Shown: positions 22,512-33,888 of the stretch, piece by piece | Layout of the letters: every line of letters begins with the position of its first letter | Numbering within the stretch: the first letter of the stretch is position 1 | Assembly (NCBI GenBank): GCA_947579605.1 | Contig: OX388322.1 | Location: 806,001 to 870,000 of the forward strand | DNA length: 64,000 nucleotides | Source of the DNA: Athripsodes cinereus | Lineage: Eukaryota; Arthropoda; Insecta; Trichoptera; Leptoceridae | Direction of reading: 5' to 3' | The notes under the pieces: model-generated | What the model was told of the DNA's origin: nothing | Database searches by the model: none | The model's input: only the letters and a program-made list of their open reading frames with translations | Program-made: the position numbers and the translations under genes

Positions 22512-23048
22512 GGGCCAATATTATAAAAGTCCGTTAGTTGAAGTTATTTTAAAATTGGTCCTTAATTTGATATAACTACTCGGTTTTCATTATTATAAAC
22601 ATCCGTTAATATTATTTCAGTAAAATGTTACCATCGGCTTTAACTGGCCGACCGACCAGGGATTAGTTTTTGGTAATTTGACGACTAGTATTGCTGTCTC
22701 ACTATTTGCCTAAAGAGAGAAAGAAATAAAAATAGATGGACCTACGCATGTGTTTTGTTAGGATATATTCTCATAGCATCGCTGTCATTTACTCATTTGT
22801 TTTGTGTAAATTATGAGATTGTTGGGTGAAGTTTTTATGAATGGGGAGCAGGTAGATAAAAGGGACAGGCAAGATCTTATGTGACCACCGGTTGAAAACA
22901 ATGGGTACAGTAGGCAAAAATATTTCTTTTTAACGAATTGTCAAAATTGTTTTATAACATAGTCTCTAGTAGAATGTACGAACAGATCGCCATCCGTAAG
23001 TGTCGATATACTTACGAATATTGGGTTCCTCGTTTATAATATCGGCCC
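22512..23048. mobile_element. Non-autonomous Harbinger-like element
   Basis: Ends GGGCCAATATTATAAA and TTTATAATATCGGCCC are inverted, with TTA on both sides (22509-22511, 23049-23051). No transposase ORF. It lies in the 3' part of the split SINE-2. The terminal repeats differ from those of the element at 17855, so this is a separate family. Confidence 0.7.
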
Positions 23049-23094
23049 TTAGTGTTGTCGTGGGAGAGTCACGACTTTCCCACGACATTCCAAG

Positions 23095-23205
23095 CACTCC
23101 TGTCACAGGAACGATGTGTTGTTTATTTTAGTTACAAAATTGATTCTTTCTCGCAAAGTCGACAACATAACATTAAAATGTGTTTTGGCTACGGCCGCTG
23201 ATGAT
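23095..23205. mobile_element. Half of a GGCCT-type MITE
   Basis: TCTTTCTCGCAAAGTCGAC followed by AAAATGTGTTTTGGCTACGGCC corresponds to the right arm of the MITE at 22242-22431. The left arm is not seen. Confidence 0.55.
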
Positions 23206-23214
23206 TTCCATTTA

Positions 23215-23385
23215 TTAAAAAAATGCTGTATCTGGGTTTTTACTGTAAACCCAAATACGACTTTAAACAACCTTCACAGAAAGCTAAAAGCTTGTGTCGT
23301 GAAAGAGGAGTTTACCGGCACCTGGGATCGAATTACTCACCTCATGTTTACGAGGCCGAGACTTTACCTCCAGGCTACCGACGAA
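23215..23385 (-). mobile_element. SINE-2 copy, near full length
   Basis: TGTATCTGGGTTTTTACTGT, AACCCAAATACGAC, AAAAGCTTGTGTCGTGAAAG, TTTACCGGCACCTGGGATCG and GAGACTTTACCTCCAGGCTA then CCGA. The last two blocks are box B and box A of the tRNA head read from the other strand. Confidence 0.82.
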
Positions 23386-23498
23386 CTCAATATTATGTAT
23401 ATGTGTATTGTCGCGTTAGTACCGATAATACAAGATTCAATTTCGGAACTAGCTCAATCTGTATGAATTGTCTATTCATGTTATATTATGTTAAATGA
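23386..23498 (+). mobile_element. SINE-1 3' fragment
   Basis: TATATGTGTATTGTCGCGTT, then AATACAAGATTCAATTTCG and CTAGCTCAATCTGTATGAAT are the 3' part of SINE-1, abutting the SINE-2 head. SINE-2 probably inserted into SINE-1. Confidence 0.7.
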
Positions 23499-23749
23499 AA
23501 AATCATACCATCGCCTTATGTGGGTATTCGTATAACGAGTTTCCAGCGATTTAATTCACTTATTCCACTCAATAGTTTGCTCTCTACAATAGCCCAAGGC
23601 TACTTCAAATAAAAGAAATAATATTATTTCTACCCTACTTGTATGCTTCAATAGTAAAACATATTTCCATTTCATTTATAAAGGAATGTACAGTGACTCT
23701 TCATAGAAAAATGCTTTCAAATTACTGAAAAAATATTACCACTACTTAT

Positions 23750-24065
23750 ATTAATACCATCACGGCATATCCCACAAGTTAGGTTACCTACCTACCAGCT
23801 GCGTGTTTATTACATGCAAGATATCTTAGGCCTGAGTCAACAACACACTTTTGTCTCACGTTCCCGCTCCGTTAGCGTTCGGGTGCAGACGATGTTGCAA
23901 GCAAGTGTCAATTTCGTTGCTAAGATACACAATAGTTACGAAAATTAACACTTTGGCGCACCATCGTCTGCAACCGAACGCTAGCGGAGCGGGAACGTGT
24001 GACGAAAGTGTGTTGTTGACTCAGGCCTCTGGTCCGTGCCAACAAAAAAATACGAATCAATGAAA
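23750..24065 (-). mobile_element. SINE-V fragment split by a MITE
   Basis: TACCATCACGGCATATCCCA, then CCAGCTGCGTG and TTACATGCAAG (to 23827), are the 3' half of SINE-V. After the MITE it resumes with TCCGTGCCAACA at 24033. The conserved sequence GCAAGCTGTCCTCTCCGTGC of other copies is what was interrupted. Confidence 0.7.
23828..24028. mobile_element. MITE with GGCCTGAGTCAACAACACAC ends
   Basis: Left AGGCCTGAGTCAACAACACA and right TGTGTTGTTGACTCAGGCCT are inverted. Further arms (GTTCCCGCTCCGTTAGCGTT with AACGCTAGCGGAGCGGGAAC) make the element nearly a full hairpin around AAGATACACAATAGTTACG. The 3-bp flanks are CTT and CTG or CTC, so the target duplication is imperfect. Structure and ends resemble the MITE at 22242. 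Confidence 0.75.
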
Positions 24066-24089
24066 ATAAAACAGGGGTTGTTAATTTTT

Positions 24090-24352
24090 ACTACTACTAC
24101 TACTACTACTATACCATCACGGCATATCCCACAAGTGGGGTAGCCAGCAGACCAACTGCATGTAAGAAACATGCAAGCTGTCCTCTCCGTGCCAATATAC
24201 AATCAATACATTCAGGATGGGTGGCAAACCTCATCGCTGAATTTAAGATGTAAAATGTCTTAATTTTTTCGAACACCTGCCTTTTACAGGACACTCGAAA
24301 ACTTACGGAGAAGAGTGGGAGACCAATTTTTTACCGGGTGCTCCACGGGATG
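24090..24352 (-). mobile_element. SINE-V copy (near-consensus)
   Basis: Plus strand begins with the tail (ACT)n, then ATACCATCACGGCATATCCC, AAGTGGGGTAGCCAGCAGAC, GTCCTCTCCGTGCCAATATA, ATTCAGGATGGGTGGCAAAC, CGAACACCTGCCTTTTACAG and ends TTACCGGGTGCTCCACGGGA, the full family in reverse orientation. Confidence 0.88.
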
Positions 24353-25036
24353 TTAATTTATACTTTTATTTAATTAAAATAAGAATGGATATCCATAGTA
24401 AAAACATAAAAACTCTTGAGTTATTATATAAAAATATCGAGTTATATAGTAATTCAAAAGATTCTGTGTTCACAAAAGATATCAATTTGATTCGCACAAT
24501 ACAATAGAAAGTGCAAACTCTTTTTGACAGAAAAGTTATGATATTTGGGTTATGGGTTAGTTGGAAGATATCGCTTGTGAAATGAACTCGCCCTCTGTAC
24601 ATTGAATTGTATAACTGTTATTTTTATGACACTATTTTTTATGTAATATTGTAACCAATGTACAGTGAAGAATAAAATAAATAAATAAAATAAAATAAAT
24701 AAACTCGCCCATTGCACAATATCGTTTATTTGTATCACATTGTTGTATAAGTTGGTAATTATATTATATGCTTCTTATTGTGCAATAAAGTTTATTATTA
24801 TTTTATTTAATTTCTTGCTTACGAATCTCTAATTTTATTTTTTTATCATTTCTTGAAATAAATTCACGTTCACCCCTAACATCCTCACATTAAATTATTA
24901 TTATTGGTCAATAAATAAATAAAACTGATAATTTCGGACTTAGGGTGATAAATTTGTTTTGATGTGTTTATGTATGATGAATGTTGTTTTGGTACCTACT
25001 TAGATTGGTTAAACATAATTACACAATTGTAGAAAT

Positions 25037-25498
25037 AACCCATCAGGCATTTCGATTGGAGAACCATGATTACACAATATAGCATTGTACAAAATCTAAT
25101 CGTAAAAAGTGAGAAAGGTGCCCTAATTCTTACGAGTGATCACTTTTGGTGTCCATGCACAACGTTCACCAATCTCGCCATCCCTACTGTCATGATATAA
25201 GGTCCACCAATCGAGAAACATTTAATGCAAACCATAGAAACAACCACTTTTAGGGATGTTAACCTTCAGATCTAGAATGGTTCAAGATCTTCCATCTCGC
25301 AATTGGCGGACCTTACATCGTGAAAATGCGAATGGTGGAATTGGTGAACGTTCTCCATGGACACCGAAAGTGCTCAATTAAACCAGTCTTAAGTCAATTC
25401 GTAAGCGTTGGGACACCTTTTTCACTTTTTCCGTTGGATTTTGCACAAAGTTTCATTGTTTAAACGTTGTTCTCTAATCGAAATGTCTGATTGGTTTT
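25037..25498. mobile_element. MITE with long terminal inverted repeats, diverged
   Basis: Left end AACCCATCAGGCATTTCGAT and right end ATCGAAATGTCTGATTGGTT are inverted. The complementarity extends over roughly 120 bases, with blocks such as CACTTTTGGTGTCCATG (left) and CATGGACACCGAAAGTG (right). It is related to the better preserved copy at 42927-43320. Confidence 0.72.
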
Positions 25499-26305
25499 GT
25501 CATCTGCGCGTTGTGCCTGTGTATTTAACAAAAAATATTCTTAATTTATATGTATAGACAAGATTCTGAACGACTTTACGGGATTAGGCAATGAAACGTA
25601 GTTTATAAAAGAATATATTATGTTTTCACTCTTATGACATACAATATCTTATATTAAAATGTTTATTATCTCTGTTATGAAGACATGTGGAATCGCACCA
25701 ATATTACAAACGTGTGCGAAAAATGGAAAACATCACTTTTGGGAAATTTAAAGACAAAATCCATTTGAATTTAGTGTTAGTAGTACCGCGTACTGTATAA
25801 CGTAAAAAACGTGAGATGTTTGTTTTTATTTTATCGTTTGAAATGTACTTATTAAGTAAAAGAACTTCTCCGCCTCTGTCTTACCGTCAGCCGGTCCTGT
25901 GTTCACATCATAAAATGAAAATATTAATATTTTTATTGGTCTGTAAACATCTTGGATATTAGACTTTGTGTGCTCCATAGGGGGCGGAAATATTGCCACG
26001 ATAATACAAACAGTTCAACCTTTTGATAGCATCAACAAAACAATTTGTATAAACTTTATAGACAAATAAAATTAATTATTTACTAAAAGACACAATTTTT
26101 TTTAAAATAAAATATACAAATGTAGGGTAAATTTTTTTCGGACTAAGTAAACTTGTTTATAAAGGTGATTTATAACCCAATTTTTCATCCACATCTGTGG
26201 TAGACATCTTCGGGAGTATCCGAAATTCTCTAATACTTCTTCCTACTAACAGTGGAAGTAATACCAGTTATTTTAGAAGGATTAACTATGTAACAGTTAC
26301 GAGAC

Positions 26306-26464
26306 ATTTTGAATGTTTTTTAAGTATTCTACAATGCACATCCGTTACTTGATTATTTAAATCGCGATTGATTTCGGTAAACCTATACCATTGACGAGCG
26401 ATATAATAATAAATAATCAAGTAACGGATGTGCATTGTAGAATACTTAAAAAAACATTCAAAAT
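26306..26464. mobile_element. Foldback MITE with 53-bp arms
   Basis: The left arm 26306-26358 (ATTTTGAATG to GATTATTT) and the right arm 26411-26464 are complementary throughout, except for one extra A in a homopolymer. The unpaired centre is about 52 bases. TAACAGT occurs on both sides (26290-26296 and 26464-26470), but its spacing does not define a clean duplication. Confidence 0.8.
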
Positions 26465-26499
26465 AACAGTGAAAGTTTAAGTCATAGTAAGCTAAAATC

Positions 26500-27225
26500 T
26501 TGAGTTTGCAAATTAAGTTCGATTCCCGGCCAGGGCAAAATGAAGAATGACCTTTTTCAGATTGTCCTGGGTCTGGGTGTTACATGTATATGTGTTTAGT
26601 GCATTGTATATGTGTATCGCCGTGTTAGTACCCATAATTAGTGTTGTGGAATTCTCAAGAAATTATTTTTCAAGAAATTTACCGAGAAATTTTTCGGTAA
26701 ATTTCTCGAAGTAGAGAATTTACCGAGAATTTTTTTTATTTTTTATTTAACAGTATAAAAATAATAAATACTTTATTCAATCAATCAATAACAATGTACA
26801 AATGTTGAGACAATTTATCACCAATATGGCTACAATTAATTATGGAAACAAAAAAATGTTAGGTACCTACATAGAAAAAACTGCTAAAACTGATGAAAAA
26901 TCTTGATATTTGACACCCCACATGCCCATATTTAAGTTAAAAAAAAATGCAGGTACGTACATGGAAAAAAATGTTAATAATCTCTGATTTGTGCCTTAAT
27001 CAGCCCCACAAATTTTTGGATCAATCAGGTTGGCTGCGAAGTGTACTGGGCGAAAGGTCATAATACCACTAAGAAAAAATATGGAGAGAAATTTCTCTTC
27101 CATCAGAGGAGAAATTCTCGGAGAATTTTCTCTTCTCACATCACTACCCATAATACAAGATTCATATCTGAGTTTGGGACTAGCTCGGTCTGTGTGAATT
27201 GTCTACGTGTTATAAAAAAAAAAAC
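26500..27225 (+). mobile_element. SINE-1 copy interrupted by a hAT MITE
   Basis: Box B TTCGATTCCCGGCCAGGGC, CCTGGGTCTGGGTGTTACAT and CGTGTTAGTACCCATAAT (to 26638) are followed by the MITE. SINE-1 resumes at 27147 with CCCATAATACAAGATTCATA and GACTAGCTCGGTCTGTGTG. The two halves rejoin exactly when one CCCATAAT is removed. Confidence 0.85.
26639..27146. mobile_element. hAT-like MITE, 508 bp, 8-bp target duplication
   Basis: Begins TAGTGTTGTGG and ends CACATCACTA, inverted ends of the hAT type (TAGTG/CACTA). CCCATAAT is duplicated exactly on both sides (26631-26638, 27147-27154). The interior has repeated AAATTTCTCGG blocks near both ends and, at 26850-26980, about 1.3 units of the 97-bp repeat found in the Helitron at 37390-37985 (reverse orientation). 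No transposase. Confidence 0.85.
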
Positions 27226-27324
27226 ATGTAGGTATATTTTAGAGAATGATTCTATGATTGTTGTATCTATAAAAAAAAAAAAAAAAAAAATGAAGTTTCG
27301 CTTCGTCTTCAAGTCATGTCATGA

Positions 27325-27482
27325 TGAGTGTTTGCAAGACATCATGAGGTATGCCACCTATCCTGAATATCTTGTTCTCTTATTGGTACGAGGAGAACGG
27401 CCTACGGTTATTTATATTTATCAATACGGCTACGGTCAACTGGCTATCGCACTATTTTGAGATACTACGATGGCGTAGAATG
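27325..27482 (+). mobile_element. SINE-V 3' fragment, degenerate
   Basis: GAGGTATGCCACCTATCCTG, then ATATCTTG, GGTACGAGGAGAACGG, CAACTGGCTATCGCACT and GATACTACGATGGCGTAGAA follow the second half of SINE-V. Confidence 0.6.
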
Positions 27483-28169
27483 TAGATAGACAGAAGTTAT
27501 GGTCAAATTATCATTAAAGAGTTTTACAGGTTTCCTCAATTCCCTCTGAAATATCTATCGTATACAATTACAGCAATTGCCATTTGTAATAAGCATAGAA
27601 AAATCTGACTGAAAGACTGAAGGATTCTTAAAGTTTATTTTATATCATGCTTGTCATATTATTAACTATGGACAAAGAAATTCATACTCACGGTAATTTT
27701 TATTTTATAGAAGATTTGTTGAAAATTCACTTATGGAAACTACTATTGTCTTGAACCTACATCTATTTGTGAAAGTTTTGTCAAGTAGACTCTATTAAAG
27801 TTTACAATGTTTGGAATAATCCAATTACGGAAATATTTGGGTCCATTTGAGTTTACGCATTCGTATTAATTTTGAGTTTTAATGAAAATCAAAAATTAGT
27901 AAAGTATAATTGCATCCAATACAATCTTCCATTCTTTCAACACATGTCTACCTTCCATGTTCAATAAATAAACTATAACTAGAAAGCCTTCATTACACTG
28001 AAAATAACCTGTTTGCCTTTACCCAAGTTACTCTGAAATCTTATCTTATTACCTCTGAAACTTATCTTATAAACGTCAAATCAATATGCTGTTTTGAAAA
28101 CAAACAGCAATCTAATTTGTGTAAAGAAACACAAATGGTTTAAGTTTTACTATTATATATGTACTTCGA

Positions 28170-28366
28170 CTTGATAATGATTTTTTTTTTTTTTTAAAAA
28201 GATATATCTGGGTTTTTGTTATAAACCCAAATACAACCTTATACACCTTTCACAGTAAGCTACTAAAAGCTTGTGTCGTGAAAGGGGAGTTTGCCGGCAC
28301 CTGGTATCGAACCACGGACCCCATGTTCACAAGGCCGAGACTCTACCTCCAGGCTACCGATTATAT
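28170..28366 (-). mobile_element. SINE-2 copy, full length
   Basis: T-run, AAAGATATATCTGGGTTTTT, ATAAACCCAAATACAACC, CACCTTTCACAGTAAGCTAC, AAAGGGGAGTTTGCCGGCAC, CTGGTATCGAACCACGG and CGAGACTCTACCTCCAGGCT then ACCGA. It lies inside an AT-rich inverted-repeat region (AATTTGTGTAAAGAAACACA at 28114 and AATTTGTGTTTCTTTACATG at 28422). Confidence 0.85.
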
Positions 28367-28857
28367 ATGTCGAAATATAGTAATTATATTATTATTGAAA
28401 ATTGTACAACTTTAACCGTTAATTTGTGTTTCTTTACATGAATTTATATGGAGTTTTCCAAAGTAAACGTAAACTCAACCAATAAACTGCAATGTTCATT
28501 TAACTGATTATCTAACACTATGGCTTTCAAAATCGTTAAATTGTTAACTTTTGTATGAAATACGATACTCCTGAGATAAGACGAAGAGATAAGATTTGGG
28601 AGAACGCCAATTTAACGTTACCAAAGAATATTTTTGAAAAATACAGCATCACAAGTGATCTCCAGTTGTTTCATAGAAAAAATTAATAACGTTAGCATGT
28701 TTTTAATGGAATAATAACGTCGACATGTTTTTATTTTTTAACGAGTCTATTCAAATTATAACAGATAGCTTGGCTGAGGCTTACATTCATTATCTATATA
28801 AATGTATAAAGATATTTCACTCTTGTCGTCTTACTAAGCACATAGCAATATCAACTC

Positions 28858-29378
28858 CAGAGGATTCAGTCCGTTTTTAACGCGGCTGCACGTTTCATTT
28901 ACCAACTAAATCGCTCTGCACACATATCTGCCACCCTTCAATCTCTTCACTGGCTCAGATGTCCGGAGAGAGTTGAATTTAAAGTGTGTTTGACAGTATT
29001 TAAGGCACTTCATGCTATGGCCCCAGAATATATCATGGAACTCTGTGGTAGACAGGCGTTAAGTCATAGACAGACAACACTTAGGTCTTGTCAAGATATT
29101 ACAACTAAATTGGAGGTGACCAGTACTGTATCGAAACCGGTGTACGTGGAGCGTGCTTTTGCAATATCTGCACCTGTAGTCTAGAACAGGCTTCCACAAA
29201 TGATCAGAGAAACGCAGGACATATCTCGTTTCAAGAACCAACTGAAGACTTATCTTTTCAAGAAATCTCACGGAATAATCCAAGCACAACCTTAGTTAGC
29301 AAAGAGCGCCCTTGAGGTGGATTTTTTTTTCACAAAACGGCGCTTTACAAATCATCCAAATAATAATAAAATAATAGC
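28858..29378 (+). mobile_element. L2/CR1-like LINE 3' end
   Basis: One main frame reads RIQSVFNAAARFIYQLNRSA, HISATLQSLHWL, then (with a shift) ERVEFKVCLTVFKALHAMAP, EYIMELC, VYVERAFAISAPVV, a stop in place of the expected W, NRLPQMIRETQDISRFKNQL and KTYLFKK. This order (LHWLPV.., FKALHG.AP.YL, R.F..AAP..WN.LP, FK..LKT.LF) is the C-terminus of L2/CR1-type reverse transcriptases. The 3' tail is GCGCCCTTGAGGTGGA, GGCGCTTTACAAATCATCC, (AAT)n. Inactivated by the stop and the frameshift. Confidence 0.82.
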
Positions 29379-29379
29379 A

Positions 29380-30780
29380 GAATGCTCCAGACATAGATAG
29401 ACCTTGATCAAATTTTTCCAAACGCTCGAGTCAATGTTTGGGGATTCGGAAATTTTAGATTTTTGTTAAAAGCAATTTTCGCATGCTTTCGATTTCATAT
29501 TTTGAGCGTCTAACCTGACATAAAGTCTAATTTTAAATAATATTATTAATTATGTTGGGATATCTTCCGTCTGTGACTGAAGGGGTTGACTTGAATATAT
29601 TTGATATAACATAATATGATTATGATAATAATACAAAACACACACTTAGGTATCTCAGATAGAAGTCATATCTCCAACCGCCTACATGGGCATATTGGGT
29701 AAAGTGAGGGCGGGGGCGGACGGTGTGATGTTGTATTTAATGACGGCTATTTGTTTATTACGACCCCCATATTAAACAATGTCAGAAACATACGATATAT
29801 AATCAAATTATTATTGTTTGAGAACTAGTTCCATACAACACATCCTCACTATTGTGTGCTAGTTAGTATTATTATTGTTGTTGTTTTGGGTGACTTTGAT
29901 ATGTTTACATTTAAACTTTCTTCAAGTACTCTTAAATAATAATTATAAATTTGCTTAAATAATGTCTTAAGGTATATTTTGTAGTTTTCAGGTTAAATTA
30001 ATTCAGAAAAGAATTAGGTTGCAAAATATTATTAATATATCATTAGAGCAACGAGCTGTTGTGAAATTTCATTTGTTTCTTTGGTCAACACAAATGTAAA
30101 GTCATGCGTATATTTTGAGATTCTTGCACAAATTTCTGAAAAAATTAGAAAGAAACGACTCGAGTTGTGGAAGAACAAGCTATGTATTCTTTATCATGAA
30201 AATGCGGCAATCTACAATGCATGGTATGTCAAAAATAATAGATAATTTGAATAATATGGATGATTTGTACATAGAGCCGTTTAATGACATCTCAAGAATA
30301 ATAATGTTTTCAACTTACTCCTGAATATGACTTTAGGCTAATTCTGTCTTAGGATCTTGTAGCTCTACTCAGTGAATCTGAAAGTTTTTGCCCTGTTGAG
30401 TCAAGACATTCCTGTCCAAGCAGCATAGTCCAATGTAGTACTATCTGCCTTATTCACCAGCTGATCTACCACAATATATCTTTTATATGTTCCTCAAGAT
30501 CAAATCTGCATTAAAAAAAGAATATTTGTAAGATGTAAATTAAACAGTGAATGGAGCTCATAGAAAAAGATTTCCAGTAATGTTTTGAACAGTGGAAATA
30601 GAAGAAGAGTATACATTGAAGAGGAAAATAAGTAAATTATGTGTAACTTCTTTATCTATACATGAGTGATGTGTAACTTAGAAATGAAAGCTTTTTACAA
30701 AACCTTAACCTTGTTATTTAAAAACCCATCCTCGTATATATTATGTAATTTATGGACCGGTGGTTCTTGGTGGAAGTTCA
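29380..30780. other. Intergenic, no recognised gene or repeat
   Basis: AT-rich, apparently unique. The 69-residue plus ORF at 30115 has no motif and no sign of splice-linked partners. Confidence 0.4.
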
Positions 30781-30786
30781 TAGTAA

Positions 30787-30937
30787 TAAGTTATTAATGA
30801 AATAAGGTATATCGTTTTTCCATTGTTGACTTTATTCATTTGCGAGCCGGCATTCAAGAGCTTCCACTCTCGTCGTCAGGTAAATTAGTAAAGTCAACAG
30901 AAGTGGAATAAACATTTCTTGTTTCATTAATAACTTA
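30787..30937. mobile_element. Short foldback element with CCGGC..CTTCCACTCTCG core
   Basis: Arms TAAGTTATTAATGAAATAAG (30787-30806) and CTTGTTTCATTAATAACTTA (30918-30937) pair with one mismatch. An inner pair, GTTGACTTTA and TAAAGTCAAC, also matches. Between them is GAGCCGGCATTCAAGAGCTT then CCACTCTCGTCGTCAGG, which is shared with 14285 and 48700. Confidence 0.65.
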
Positions 30938-31439
30938 CATATTAAGAGGTTTTTTTTCTAGTACGAGACTCCATGTAACGTAAATATTACATTTCAATAT
31001 ATACAATAGATGTCATTGTAAAAACAAATACGACACATACAATATTTATGCAGCTTATATTTAGACAGATTAAAAAGCTTCTACTTCCTGTCTGTTTTAT
31101 ACCGACAACGGTAACAGCTGATGGCTATTTTGGGTTTCACATTTGCTTCCAGTGAAACCAGAGCTTTTCCTGGTTAAAGAAACAATTCTATATCCAATGC
31201 AGTACAGATATGTATTTGTATTATTTTGTACGATGTTATGTAACAATACATCAAACTACAAAATCGAAAAAAATGCATGTCTAAATTCAAACAAAAAAAA
31301 ATATATTTACTTTAATAATCGTTTTAACTTTCCCAGCGTCTTTTCATAGCATTTTTTACATATTTCTTTTATTTGCAATTCAACAGGCTATACAACAATG
31401 TAATACAATAACAATTTAACATATTTATTTCATCGTTCG

Positions 31440-31612
31440 AGAATTCGTCGGTTGCCTAGAGGTAGAGTCTCGTCCTCGTGAACAGGGGGTCCGTGGTTCG
31501 ATCCCATGTGCCGGCAAACTCCTCTTTCACGACGCAATCTTTTAGCTTACAATGAAATGTGTATAAGGTTGTATTTGGGTTTATAACAAAACCCAGATGC
31601 ATCTTTTTATAA
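31440..31612 (+). mobile_element. SINE-2 copy, full length, head first
   Basis: TCGGTTGCCTAGAGGTAGAG (box A), GTCCGTGGTTCGATCCCATG (box B), GCCGGCAAACTCCTCTTTCA, GTGTATAAGGTTGTATTTGG, then the terminal hairpin TGGGTTTATAACAAAACCCA and GATGCATC plus an A-rich tail. This is the clearest view of the family in transcript orientation. Confidence 0.87.
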
Positions 31613-31784
31613 GAAGAAAAAATATCTCATATCATGAATTTTTATATATCATATTTGGATTGATTAAAAAAAATGCGCCTTCACTATACACTCTCCATCT
31701 GCATATTGTTTATTTGTTTATGGTTTTGTGTAATATTGTGTAATATAAAAATATAGATACAAAAATATAATATTACTGTTTTAC

Positions 31785-31835
31785 TTTAACAGCATATCCC
31801 ACAATTGGACTAGCCAGTGGACTAACTGTAGCTCA
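31785..31835 (-). mobile_element. SINE-V 3' end fragment
   Basis: AACAGCATATCCCACAATTG, GACTAGCCAGTGGACTAACT. Only the last 50 bases of the family. Confidence 0.5.
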
Positions 31836-33107
31836 TAGTCCAATTTTTTTGCGATTCATCGTTTTCTCTTCATGGTGTTTTCGCTGTTGAAATAGTCTGC
31901 CTTCCAGAAAAAAGGTTTCTTCCCTCTCTTCATGCTTTCAAGCGGGTGGTCACCCCTTTATCTAACCATAAAAATCAAATTTATCACATATTGGTAAATA
32001 AAATTGTATAAATCTTGAAAAAAAAAACACTCAGCAGACATCCCATCTGCACAACTAGCAGACTATGTAAACTCTCTGTAGTAACAAACATCTGATAACT
32101 AAAAAATAAAAATTTACGAATCGGCATAGGCTGGTATTAGTTCACTTTCTTTAATTATTTTTTTGTTTACGTAGTGATTTATGACTGTTTTATTGTTTGT
32201 AAAAATGTAAATAATTGCCTTACGATTCCAAGTCCCAAATCAATGGCCTATGGATGAATAAAAAATAAAGAATTGATAAAATAATTTAACATCTAAAGCT
32301 ATTGAATCCTCTATAATACCTCCATGTATTAGCTTACAATCTACATGAGTAGTCCTAGTTTTAACTCAATACTAACCATCGATTATATCAGTGGGACTTG
32401 ATTCATTGTCGCACAACACAATTAAATTCCACAAGCTTTGTAAAACTGTCTACTGTACCGGAAGTTGACTGAAAAATAAAATTTATGTTTTTTGAATAAA
32501 CATTTTTCCAAACAAATTCTATTTTTATTTCTATTGAATAATGTAAGCTTGTGTAAGCAATGTGCTCTGTATACAATTTTTTCCAGGTGCTCAAAATAGA
32601 AAAATATCTTTTTTTTATCAAACAAAGTAGGTTTTTTATTTTATTTTTGGTTTCTGTTGTGTTATGTTATTTTTTCATTACGTTTTTAATACAACTATGA
32701 ACTAAAAAGTCTTGAAATCCACCAAGTTTGGCTCATATGTCTACTAAAATATTAACATGTTATTTCAAACTTGATCAAATAATAATATTTATAAAAAAGT
32801 TTCCTATAGAATCCCGGAATAGGCTGTAAATAACAGAGGTTATTCGTAAAAAATAAGTATAAAATGTATATTGATTGTATCTAATTTGAATATTTACCTT
32901 TTATGTAATTATTTGTGATCAATGTACATTGACGAATGAAAAAATAAATAAATATAAAACATATAGCATCTATACAATTTAACAGTCATGAGATTTACCG
33001 TGTGTTGCGAATGCCTTATTCTTTATGTAGTTAATCCATTTGGACTTAGAGTTTAACGTGGACATGGTTGAAGAGGGACAAAAGTGAAATAAATGACGTG
33101 GAGATAC

Positions 33108-33500
33108 GATAGCTAAGAAGAATGGTTGCGTGATAGAGTGAGGAATGAGGATATTAGAAGAATGAGCGGATGCAAGAGGAGTGTTGTACCTAGATAGAAT
33201 GCATGTAAATAAGTTACGATAGTTTGGACATTTAGAGCAAATAGATGGTGACAAAGAGGATGACATTGTTCTTGTGTGGAAGAAGGGGTGTGAATAAACG
33301 CGGGCATCCAATAACCACGTTAATCAAATTCTCAAAGATGGACTATGCTGAGTAAAAGAAATTGACGTGCATGCATGAGAAATGAATTGCATAAATGTAG
33401 AAGCGGAAAAATTATGTAAGGATAGATCTACATATATGGCGTACTGTTTTCTCTGTCTATTCCACTTGGGACATGGCGTGACAAATAGATAGATATAGAT
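33108..33500 (+). mobile_element. LINE-B 3' fragment, degenerate
   Basis: GTGATAGAGTGAGGAATGAG, GATATTAGAAGAATGAGCGG and AATCAAATTCTCAAAGATGG match the LINE-B copy at 39537. It ends TTCCACTTGGGACATGGCGT, then (GATA)n. The coding frame has several breaks, so the overlapping ORFs on the other strand are not genes. Confidence 0.75.
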
Positions 33501-33821
33501 AGCTTATCCACTGATTACACCACATGTAGCAGATGTCACGTTTGACAATCTTATACCTTATTTTATAATTTTATACCTGATTAATGTTCCTCTGTTTGTT
33601 CAACTCTTGTTTTTTATTAGTCTACTTGTTTTGCGACTTTTTTGAAAAAAAAAACATTTCTTTGTATACATGTATTGTATGTATACAAAGAAGTTTTAAC
33701 ATGATTGTAAAAGGCTTAGGCCATTAATATCTGTAAATAAAAATAAACAAATAATAAATGTTATGATGATTTCAATAGATAGAAAGGCTGCATTCGAACC
33801 AATCATTTTGTTTGTAGTTTG

Positions 33822-33888
33822 ATCTCTTAGTTTACCGTTTGTCCTCTTAGTTTACCGTTTGTCCTCTTAGTTTACCGTTTGCCTTGGT
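33822..33888. repeat. 20-bp tandem repeat, three copies
   Basis: TCTTAGTTTACCGTTTG(T/C)C recurs at about 33825, 33845 and 33865 with a period of 20. Near-identical units. Confidence 0.85.

Noticed and set aside
32979..33311. 110-residue minus ORF
   Set aside because: Antisense of a LINE-B fragment.
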